A stretch of 23,509 nucleotides of DNA from a virus. The DNA is taken from the IMG/VR virus record IMGVR_UViG_3300042454_000015, positions 1-23,509 of that record. The stretch is one strand, 5' to 3'. The notes under the pieces are model-generated. The model saw nothing but the letters and a program-made list of their open reading frames with translations, had not been told where the DNA came from and searched no databases. Made by a program: the position numbers and the translations under genes. Numbering within the stretch: the first letter of the stretch is position 1; each line of letters begins with the position of its first letter. Shown here piece after piece: positions 8,074 through 14,135 of this stretch.

Positions 8074-9690
8074 ATGGCAACTCCAGTAATGAACAATGGT
8101 ATATTCCTCAGAGATACCGCTTACAATGCAAGTTCCCATGTGGATTCATACCACTTGGTAAACATGCTGAAAGATGCTGAGCCTATGGACTTAGGCCCAG
8201 TTGATTTATGGGCTATGGCTCAAAAAGTTGAAATGCCACTTTATCAAATGTCATCATTTGGTGGTAAAAATGTAATCATGGTTGATAATGCTCGTGGAGA
8301 GTACAAATGGCAGACTCCTGTATCTACAGATCTTCCATATGTAATTGAAGACATTGAGCCATCAAATGATTTCAAAGGTATTGATGGGACTACATTCCGT
8401 ATCAAATTAAGCAGACGTGAGTTTGGACATGGTGATATCATCACTTATGACAAATATAACGGTGTTGAGATGTATATTACAGCAGAGGATATCTTACCAA
8501 TTGGTGATGGATATATCTATACTGTACAGTTAGTAAACAATGACAACTTTAAATACTTAGATAGCAAATACTTAGCTAACGGTACTAAAGTATTCCGTAA
8601 AGGTTCTGCAAGAGGTGAGTATGGTGAGAGATTCTCTGACATTACTACAAGAACTGGTTTCCGTGAATTCTACAACTATGTAGGTGGAGCTGAAGCTCAC
8701 GTTCACTATTCAGTATCTTCTCGTGCAGACTTGATGATCAAAGGTGGAATGAATGCAGATGGTACAGTTCCTGTAACTGAGATCTGGAGAAACTTTGGTG
8801 CTACTAATGATCCATCTGTTACTTCTTTGGAAGATATGGTTAAAGTAATGGGTAAAGATAAAGTTAAGAAAGCATTTGATAATGGTGACTTATCTAGAAC
8901 TTTCCTTACTGGAATGGAAGCTGCTCACTTATCTAAAGTAGCAACGGATATTGAAACTTACTTAATGTGGGGTCAAGGTGGACGTATCAAACAAGATGGT
9001 CCAGATGACATGCGTTTATCTGTGGGTCTTTGGAAACAGTTGGATAACTCTTTCAAAAGAATCTACAATAAAAATAACTTTACATTGGACTTGTTCCGTT
9101 CTGAGATCTACAACTTCTTCAACGGAAAAGTTGAGTTCCAAGGACCAGATCCAAAACGCTCATTGGTTGTACAAACTGGTATGGGTGGTATGCGTATGGT
9201 TAATGAGGCTATCAAAAAAGAAGCTGTATCTTCAGGTTTATTAATTCAGGCTGCTGACATTGGTGCAATCACTGGTAAAGGTATGGACTTGAATTTTGGA
9301 TTTGCTTACACATCTTATGTAATTCCTTTCTTGGCAAATGTTAAGTTTGTATTGAACCCAGCATTTGACAATGTTCATACTAATGATATTGAGAACCCAA
9401 TCATTGATGGTTTCCCGTTATCTTCTTACTCATACATTATTTTTGATATCACAGATAATACTAATGACAACATCTTCTTGTTGAAATTATCTTGGGATAA
9501 TCAATTGAAATGGTGGTACCAAAATGGAACAATGGATTACATGGGACGTACCCAAGGATTCCAGTCTTCTGGACAATTCAATGGATACCGTGTAATGATG
9601 TCTCAAACAATGCCAGCTATTTGGGTTAAAGATCCAACTAAAGTTTTGAAAATTGTTATGAGAAATCCAATTACTGGTGGATCATTCTAA
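8074..9690 (+). CDS. probable major capsid protein
   Basis: The 538-residue product is taken as the main head subunit for three reasons. It lies after portal and scaffold. It sits just before a strong terminator, in its own transcription unit. Its codon use is unlike its neighbours: CGT for Arg, and TTC, ATC and AAC, appear far more often than in adjacent genes, which lean on AGA and TTT. That pattern fits the most abundant virion protein. It contains no cysteine. The sequence is rich in Gly, Asn and aromatic beta-strand segments, with a long helical stretch around residues 255-300, but an HK97 fold cannot be proven by eye. A purine-rich AAATAAATA leader precedes the ATG. The alternative is another abundant structural protein. 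Confidence 0.78.
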   Translation: MATPVMNNGIFLRDTAYNASSHVDSYHLVNMLKDAEPMDLGPVDLWAMAQKVEMPLYQMSSFGGKNVIMVDNARGEYKWQTPVSTDLPYVIEDIEPSNDFKGIDGTTFRIKLSRREFGHGDIITYDKYNGVEMYITAEDILPIGDGYIYTVQLVNNDNFKYLDSKYLANGTKVFRKGSARGEYGERFSDITTRTGFREFYNYVGGAEAHVHYSVSSRADLMIKGGMNADGTVPVTEIWRNFGATNDPSVTSLEDMVKVMGKDKVKKAFDNGDLSRTFLTGMEAAHLSKVATDIETYLMWGQGGRIKQDGPDDMRLSVGLWKQLDNSFKRIYNKNNFTLDLFRSEIYNFFNGKVEFQGPDPKRSLVVQTGMGGMRMVNEAIKKEAVSSGLLIQAADIGAITGKGMDLNFGFAYTSYVIPFLANVKFVLNPAFDNVHTNDIENPIIDGFPLSSYSYIIFDITDNTNDNIFLLKLSWDNQLKWWYQNGTMDYMGRTQGFQSSGQFNGYRVMMSQTMPAIWVKDPTKVLKIVMRNPITGGSF

Positions 9691-9703
9691 TCTATAATAA
9701 ACT

Positions 9704-9741
9704 AAGGAGGGAGGGACATCATTGTTCTTCTCTCTTTTTTT
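9704..9741 (+). terminator. intrinsic terminator T1 after the capsid gene
   Basis: GAGGGAGGGAC (9707-9717) pairs with GTTCTTCTCTC (9724-9734), with four G-U pairs, around the loop ATCATT. The stem can extend 3 more pairs outward. Seven T residues follow at 9735-9741. It lies 13 bases after the capsid stop codon. Confidence 0.85.
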
Positions 9742-9782
9742 AAATTTAAACAACCAACAAAAAATAAAAAACCAACAACAAC

Positions 9783-10799
9783 ATGGAAAATTTCACAATG
9801 GTAGAAACAGGGAAGGGATCAGTAAAACAAACTGCTATTGCAGTTAGACCATTCTTTGATGCAAATGCTTCTAATATGGGTTTAGAAGATTATGGTATGT
9901 CTCTTTTTGATGGTGTAACACATCATGAACAATTAGCATGCTTAGAAAATAATGGTGTCGTAAGATACTTAACTGGACTTAATGAATTTGCTCCAGAAAT
10001 TAGATTGCTTAATGCAGATGATAAAGCTGCAAGAGTAAAAGAAATTAGATCTGCAATAAGTGAATTAGAAAAAGAACTTGCAGCTAATGTAATTGATGTG
10101 GAAGATCCACAGTTTTGGAATTTGGTAAAGTTACTTAAACCTGATAATGCGGATTTCTGGAATAGAATTAGTATTGCATGTGGTAATGATCCATTATTCT
10201 TGGATCCAAAAGATCCATATGATAGAATTAAATTGCATGCAATTGAAGCAGGAGGTTTTGCTATTATAGCAAAAAGTTTTGATGATGCAAGATCTAGAGC
10301 TGTAGCTCCTAAGTTTTACTTAGATAAAACAGAAGAGACAGTGATGGCAAGAACTGAATACAAGAAAATGCGTAATAAAGCATTGTCTGAACTTCAGAAA
10401 TTATTTGACAAAAATAGTACTAAGTTATTCTACATTGCAAAAGTTGTAGATATTAACAGTACACAATATAAAAAGTCAACTCCTAATGATGTTATCTATG
10501 AGAATATGGATAACTACATTAATGGATTTGGTGGAGAAACCAACAAAGAAAGAGCAGCTAAATCATTTATTGATGCTGTAAACTTAGATATGGAAACACT
10601 AAAAATTAAATCAATTGTTAGAGATTCCGTATTTTTTAAGTATATTATAACTAAGGCAGATGGATACATCTATCATGTTAAAACTAGTTCAATGCTAGGA
10701 AGAAATGTGTCTGATGTATTAGAGTACTTGAAGAACCCTTTAAATGAGGACATTTTAAAAGACTTGAATGCTGCTTGTGAAAAGTATTGGAACTCTTAA
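9783..10799 (+). CDS. conserved phage protein of unknown function, 338 aa
   Basis: I do not recognise a named family, though the last ~140 residues look like a protein I recall beside capsid genes in other aquatic Bacteroidota phages. The N-terminal 60 residues are mixed, followed by a charged helix (about 76-100). The middle has two Trp-containing segments (PQFWNL, ADFWNRI). The C-terminal part contains TPNDVIYENMDNYING and YIYHVKTSSMLGRNV. It has no signal peptide or membrane helix. It opens the region after T1 with an unusual leader: two ACCAAC elements in an A-rich stretch (9742-9782) and no Shine-Dalgarno site. Its position between capsid and collar genes suggests a minor virion or assembly protein. 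Confidence 0.7.
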   Translation: MENFTMVETGKGSVKQTAIAVRPFFDANASNMGLEDYGMSLFDGVTHHEQLACLENNGVVRYLTGLNEFAPEIRLLNADDKAARVKEIRSAISELEKELAANVIDVEDPQFWNLVKLLKPDNADFWNRISIACGNDPLFLDPKDPYDRIKLHAIEAGGFAIIAKSFDDARSRAVAPKFYLDKTEETVMARTEYKKMRNKALSELQKLFDKNSTKLFYIAKVVDINSTQYKKSTPNDVIYENMDNYINGFGGETNKERAAKSFIDAVNLDMETLKIKSIVRDSVFFKYIITKADGYIYHVKTSSMLGRNVSDVLEYLKNPLNEDILKDLNAACEKYWNS

Positions 10800-10811
10800 A
10801 AACAAAATAAA

Positions 10812-11303
10812 ATGGCAACAAAAAAAATGCAAAAAGGTGGTGGAGTAAAACCTAAATCTACTGCTAAAAAAACAGCAGAACCTAAATTTACACCTCCAAA
10901 TAATAAACCTACTACAGATAGTACAAATTATTATGTGGATAAATATAAGTATTATAAAGATGCAGGTTATAGGCTTGCTGGTGTAAAAGGTCAATCTGAA
11001 AACTCACAAAACGCCTATGAAAAAGCTGAAAAAGCTAAAAAAGATGTGGGAAGACAGACAAGAAAAAGTATGCCTGGTTTTGATAATAATGGTTTTCCTG
11101 CAAAAATGCAAACAGGTGGAATGGTAAATTCTAATGCAAAAGTTACTGCATCTAAAGTTGCTAAAGGTAGACCTGCTAAATCTGCTGAACCAAGAACTGC
11201 AGCTAAAAAAGCTACAGGTAAAGTAGGTGGAGTTTCTAAAGCTCCAAAAGCTGCTGCACCAAAAATGAAAATGGGTGGTAGCATGAAAAAGAAATCTTGC
11301 TAA
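10812..11303 (+). CDS. small basic protein with three GG motifs, 163 aa
   Basis: This is the first of five consecutive lysine-rich small genes. The product is very basic and low-complexity in Lys, Ala, Gly and Pro. It has short motifs KKMQKGGG near residues 4-11, AKMQTGGM near 98 and PKMKMGGSMKKKSC at the C-terminus. A tyrosine-rich segment (YYVDKYKYYKDAGYR, about 39-54) is the only part that looks folded. The composition suggests nucleic-acid binding or an internal head protein. The paralog-like motif is shared with the next genes, so the set probably acts together. The start follows the previous stop by 12 A-rich bases. The function is unknown. Confidence 0.7.
   Translation: MATKKMQKGGGVKPKSTAKKTAEPKFTPPNNKPTTDSTNYYVDKYKYYKDAGYRLAGVKGQSENSQNAYEKAEKAKKDVGRQTRKSMPGFDNNGFPAKMQTGGMVNSNAKVTASKVAKGRPAKSAEPRTAAKKATGKVGGVSKAPKAAAPKMKMGGSMKKKSC
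10821..10840 (+). repeat. 20-base repeat encoding the KMQKGG motif, copy 1
   Basis: AAAAAAATGCAAAAAGGTGG is repeated at 12018-12037 and 12474-12493, always in frame to encode Lys-Met-Gln-Lys-Gly-Gly. The identity reflects a repeated peptide within the basic-protein cassette; low-complexity codons make some of it expected. Confidence 0.6.
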
Positions 11304-11304
11304 A

Positions 11305-11457
11305 ATGGCAAAGCAAATGCTAAAAAGAAAGGATGGTAGTTATTCCCAGAGAGGACTCTGGGATAACATCCGTGCTAATAAAGGTTCTGGAAAGAAACCT
11401 ACAACAGCAATGCTTAAGCAAGAGAAGAAGATTAAAGCAACTTCAAAAAAGAAATAG
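11305..11457 (+). CDS. very small basic protein, 50 aa
   Basis: ATG at 11305 opens a 50-codon frame that starts 2 bases after the previous stop's last T-A-A triplet ends (one intervening base) and stops with TAG at 11455-11457, 2 bases before the next ATG. The product begins MAKQMLKRKDGSYSQRGLWD, continues with a helix containing DNIRANKGSGKKP and ends in a Lys-rich tail. Seven Arg/Lys-rich patches and one Trp are notable. The QRGLWDNIRAN stretch resembles a short conserved block I recall in small proteins of many phages, but I know no function. It fills the gap exactly between two cassette members, which supports it being a real gene despite its size. Confidence 0.7.
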   Translation: MAKQMLKRKDGSYSQRGLWDNIRANKGSGKKPTTAMLKQEKKIKATSKKK

Positions 11458-11459
11458 TC

Positions 11460-11969
11460 ATGGCAGACAAAGTTAAATTTAATACCGGCAAAGAAAAACA
11501 TGTAGTTTATAAAAAGACTACTAAAAGAGGTGAAGGTAAAGTTGGTGACATTATGGTCAACCATACTAGTAAAAATAAGGGAACTTATGATACTATTAGT
11601 TTAACTAGAACTGCTAATGCTAAGACTGTAAAGCAAGGTGTTTCTGCTGAAAAAAAATGGCATAAGGAAAATGATAAAGCACCTAAAATGAAAACCGGAG
11701 GTTCTACTCCTGCATGGACTAAAAAAGAAGGAAAAAATCCTACAGGTGGATTAAATGCTAAAGGTGTTGCTTCTTATAGAAGAGAAAATCCTGGTAGCAA
11801 ACTTAAGATGGCTGTTACAACTAAACCATCTAAATTAGATCCAGATAGTAAAGATGCTAAAAGAAGAAAATCTTTTTGTGCTAGAATGTCTGGAGTAAAA
11901 GGTCCTATGAAGGATGAAAAAGGAAGACCTACTAGAAAGGCTCTTTCATTAAAAAAGTGGAACTGTTAA
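11460..11969 (+). CDS. DUF6321-like small basic protein, 169 aa
   Basis: The last ~100 residues form a conserved block I recall from many phages of aquatic bacteria, including cyanophages (DUF6321, name from memory). It runs PAWTKKEGKNPTGGLNAKG, then YRRENPG, then RRKSFCARMSGVKGPMKDEK, ending in LSLKKWNC. The block is very basic and has two cysteines, one in SFCARMSG and one at the C-terminal residue. The N-terminal ~70 residues are Lys-rich and lead into PKMKTGGST, the cassette's shared GG motif. The function of the family is not known to me. It starts with a TAG-TC-ATG junction. Strong conservation across distant phages suggests a real structural or DNA-contact role. Confidence 0.75.
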   Translation: MADKVKFNTGKEKHVVYKKTTKRGEGKVGDIMVNHTSKNKGTYDTISLTRTANAKTVKQGVSAEKKWHKENDKAPKMKTGGSTPAWTKKEGKNPTGGLNAKGVASYRRENPGSKLKMAVTTKPSKLDPDSKDAKRRKSFCARMSGVKGPMKDEKGRPTRKALSLKKWNC

Positions 11970-11981
11970 AATAAATATATC

Positions 11982-12602
11982 ATGGCTAAAAAATGTATGA
12001 GTTGCGGAGGTGCAATGAAAAAAATGCAAAAAGGTGGAAGTAATGTTAAGATGGGTATCTACGGTATTCCTCAAGAAAACATTGGAACATCTAGTCAATT
12101 CCAACCTACTGCTAAAAAAGGTGGTGCTGTTAAAAAAGCTTTACCTAAAGCTCAAGATGGGAAAACTGTTAAAAAAGTTGGTCCTAATAAATATGCTAAA
12201 GATCAAGTAATTGTAAATAAAAAAGATGGTTCTTCAGCTTCATATGTTGCAACAAATAAAGGAACTGTATATTCTACAAAAAATAAAAAAAATGGTCCAG
12301 CAGATGTTTTAAGTATTGATACAACAGGTTACTCAAAAGGTAAACCAAATTATGATCAAATTTATACAGGAAATGCGGGTTATAACAAAAGTACTGTAAA
12401 AAGAAAAGATGTTAAACCTTTATTAAAATCTATGAAAAAAGAAACATTAAGTTTTAAAACTGGTGGAATAGTTAAAAAAATGCAAAAAGGTGGAGCTACT
12501 AACTTTGGTATGTTATCAGTTAAAGCTGGTGTAGATAAAAATCCAAGAGCTACTGCTGCAGATAGAATTGCTGGTGCAAAAAAATCTGTTAAAAAGAAAT
12601 AG
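11982..12602 (+). CDS. basic protein with CxxC and two KMQKGG motifs, 206 aa
   Basis: The N-terminus MAKKCMSCGG has a single Cys-x-x-Cys, followed by KKMQKGGS near residue 13. A second copy, TGGIVKKMQKGGATN, lies near 160-175, and related short pieces (KKGGAVKKALPKAQDGK) lie near 55-72. Between them, about 75-155, is a more ordered region with beta-like segments (KYAKDQVIVNKKDGSSASYV, TVYST). The C-terminal ATAADRIAGAKKSVKKK resembles endings I recall in similar phage proteins. It is very Lys-rich with no membrane segment. It shares the motif and codon character with its neighbours, so it belongs to the same functional set. The function is unknown. Confidence 0.7.
   Translation: MAKKCMSCGGAMKKMQKGGSNVKMGIYGIPQENIGTSSQFQPTAKKGGAVKKALPKAQDGKTVKKVGPNKYAKDQVIVNKKDGSSASYVATNKGTVYSTKNKKNGPADVLSIDTTGYSKGKPNYDQIYTGNAGYNKSTVKRKDVKPLLKSMKKETLSFKTGGIVKKMQKGGATNFGMLSVKAGVDKNPRATAADRIAGAKKSVKKK
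12018..12038 (+). repeat. repeat encoding the KMQKGG motif, copy 2
   Basis: Same 20 bases as at 10821-10840, followed by A, in the N-terminal part of the 206-residue basic protein gene. Confidence 0.6.
12474..12494 (+). repeat. repeat encoding the KMQKGG motif, copy 3
   Basis: Third copy of the 20-base string, near the 3' end of the same gene as copy 2. The two copies within one gene are 456 bases apart, an in-frame distance. Confidence 0.6.
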
Positions 12603-12604
12603 TC

Positions 12605-12847
12605 ATGGCAACAACTAGAGCTGTAAAAACTTCTTGTAAAAATACAAAGGTTAGATCTGCAAGTGGATCATGTGTTAAAGAAAGACCATCAATGAAAAAA
12701 GGTGGTTCTACTGGTGATAAGAAATGGATTCAAAAAGCTATTAATCCTGCACACAAAGGTTATTGCACTCCACTTACTAAAAAAACATGCACACCTAAGA
12801 GAAAAGCTCTTGCTATCACTTTGAAAAAAATGGCTAAAAATAAATAA
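12605..12847 (+). CDS. small basic cysteine-containing protein, 80 aa
   Basis: This is the last of the basic cassette. The product has four cysteines: two in the first 25 residues (TSCKNTK, SGSCVKE) and two in YCTPLTKKTCTPKRKALA. The MKKGGST near residue 30 is the reduced form of the shared GG motif. The C-terminal half from KKWIQKAINPAHKG onward is a conserved block I recall in other phage small proteins, where WIQKAI is followed by a basic helix. The pairs of Cys could bind zinc or form disulfides. It starts with the same TAG-TC-ATG junction as the gene at 11460 and ends 2 bases before the next gene. Confidence 0.7.
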   Translation: MATTRAVKTSCKNTKVRSASGSCVKERPSMKKGGSTGDKKWIQKAINPAHKGYCTPLTKKTCTPKRKALAITLKKMAKNK

Positions 12848-12849
12848 TC

Positions 12850-13548
12850 ATGTTAAATAGTACCATTACAATAAAAATAAAACAACGTCTCAATAAATTG
12901 GATTCTAATGACTATGATAACATAGAGTGCTGGCAAATTGTTGAGAGCTTTAATAAAGCACAGGTTGAATGGACTAGAAGACAACTTCATGGTATCAACC
13001 TTGTTAAAGAAGGTGATGAGCAATCCACTAGAAGAAAAGATGACTTACAAGTTTTATTGTCTACTCAAACTTTATCTTTTACAGATAAAGGAGATTATTC
13101 TACTGCAGCCTTACCAGGTGAATATTTACAATGGAAACGTGTAGATGTATTTGCTAAAAAGGATTGTTGTGATAAAAGAAGAATGACAGTTTATCTTGCT
13201 GAAGAAGGTAACCTTAACCAGTTATTAAGAGATGCTAATAAGAAACCTAGTTTTGAATGGGCTGAAACATTTGCAACATTAATAGGTAATCAGGTTCATG
13301 TATATACTAACAATGATTTTGAAGTTGGTTCAGCTGATTTTGTATATTACAGACAGCCAATTAAAATTCAGATTCAAGGATGTGTTGACCCTTATACAAG
13401 TTTACAGTCTCCAGTTAATGTAGAGTGTGAATTTAAAGATGATATTATAGAAGTAATAATAGATGAAGCAGTTGCTATACTAGCTGGTGATATTGAATCA
13501 AGCAATCAATATGCTAGAGGTACAGAAGGTGCTGAAAGAAATAACTAA
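12850..13548 (+). CDS. ring/head-tail adaptor-like structural protein, 232 aa
   Basis: The protein begins with a helical region (about 1-60) typical of proteins that dock on the portal. It is followed by PGEYLQWKRVDV (around 90-101), like the L-P-x-D/E-Y/F motif at the start of a beta domain in collar or adaptor proteins. An acidic helix closes it (DDIIEVIIDEAVAILAGDIES), ending in SNQYARG. This architecture resembles the head-tail connector and crAss ring proteins, and I infer that role. It differs from the two ring-type proteins at 21916 and 22578. It lies between the basic cassette and the Dps-like gene, 2 bases from each neighbour. Confidence 0.6.
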   Translation: MLNSTITIKIKQRLNKLDSNDYDNIECWQIVESFNKAQVEWTRRQLHGINLVKEGDEQSTRRKDDLQVLLSTQTLSFTDKGDYSTAALPGEYLQWKRVDVFAKKDCCDKRRMTVYLAEEGNLNQLLRDANKKPSFEWAETFATLIGNQVHVYTNNDFEVGSADFVYYRQPIKIQIQGCVDPYTSLQSPVNVECEFKDDIIEVIIDEAVAILAGDIESSNQYARGTEGAERNN

Positions 13549-13550
13549 AT

Positions 13551-14069
13551 ATGGAAACTAAAGCAAGATTACTAAAAAGAAATCCAGAACCTACTAAGAC
13601 ACTTAGTAGACCCCAACCTATTGTTACACAACCTAAAGATGAACCTGCTAAAGCTGAACCTACTCCAGATACAGGAGTTGGTGGAAGTTCATTGGATACA
13701 ATGACTGCAGCATGTGCAACAGAGATGATGAATGCAGCAATCAGTTTTCATAGACTTCATTTAAAAGTAAAAGGAGATGGTTCTTATGCAGCACATAAAG
13801 CTCTTGGAAATTTTTATGAAGGGCTTCATGATCAAGCAGATACACTAATAGAAGGATATCAAGGAGTATGTGAAAAACTTTTATCATATAAAGATTCACC
13901 TATTAGAACTCTAGATACTGTGTCAGATGCTATAGGTTACTTAAGAGACATGTACAACATGGTAAATAAATTACAAGGTATGATGCCTTATTCAGAAATT
14001 GTCAACAATTTGGATCTTGTAAAAGATTCAATTAACAGCACTAAGTATAAGTTACTTTTCTTGAAATAA
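13551..14069 (+). CDS. Dps/ferritin-like protein
   Basis: The 172-residue product has a Pro-rich disordered N-terminus (1-45), then helices. In FHRLHLKVKG and AAHKALGNFYEGLHDQADTLIEGY, residues H70, H82, D97 and E101 fall at spacings of 12, 15 and 19, exactly as the H51, H63, D78 and E82 ferroxidase ligands of E. coli Dps. One further Dps ligand (D67) corresponds to G86 and is missing. HLKVKG also matches the HWNVKG hallmark of the family. Dps proteins form 12-subunit shells that oxidise iron and may bind DNA. Phage members exist (I recall DUF5856), but their job is unclear. The position among structural genes suggests a virion or assembly role. Whether it oxidises iron is not known. Confidence 0.72.
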   Translation: METKARLLKRNPEPTKTLSRPQPIVTQPKDEPAKAEPTPDTGVGGSSLDTMTAACATEMMNAAISFHRLHLKVKGDGSYAAHKALGNFYEGLHDQADTLIEGYQGVCEKLLSYKDSPIRTLDTVSDAIGYLRDMYNMVNKLQGMMPYSEIVNNLDLVKDSINSTKYKLLFLK

Positions 14070-14087
14070 TTTTGTTAATTCAAAAAG

Positions 14088-14107
14088 TTTTGTTATATTA
14101 TAGTATA
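14088..14107 (+). promoter_or_regulatory. putative late promoter P2
   Basis: TTTTGTTATATTATAGTATA lies in the 66-base gap before the 561-residue structural gene. Its last 14 bases equal those of P1. The start codon is 29 bases downstream of the motif end, after an A-rich leader. Similar TATATTAT strings continue to about 14115, so the exact -10 element is uncertain. Confidence 0.55.
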
Positions 14108-14135
14108 TTATATTATTAACTAAAAAAAAAATAAA

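Noticed and set aside
11015-11284. 89-residue - strand hydrophobic frame
   Set aside because: Antisense of the Lys/Ala-rich basic protein gene produces the apparent Ala/Phe/Leu-rich membrane protein.
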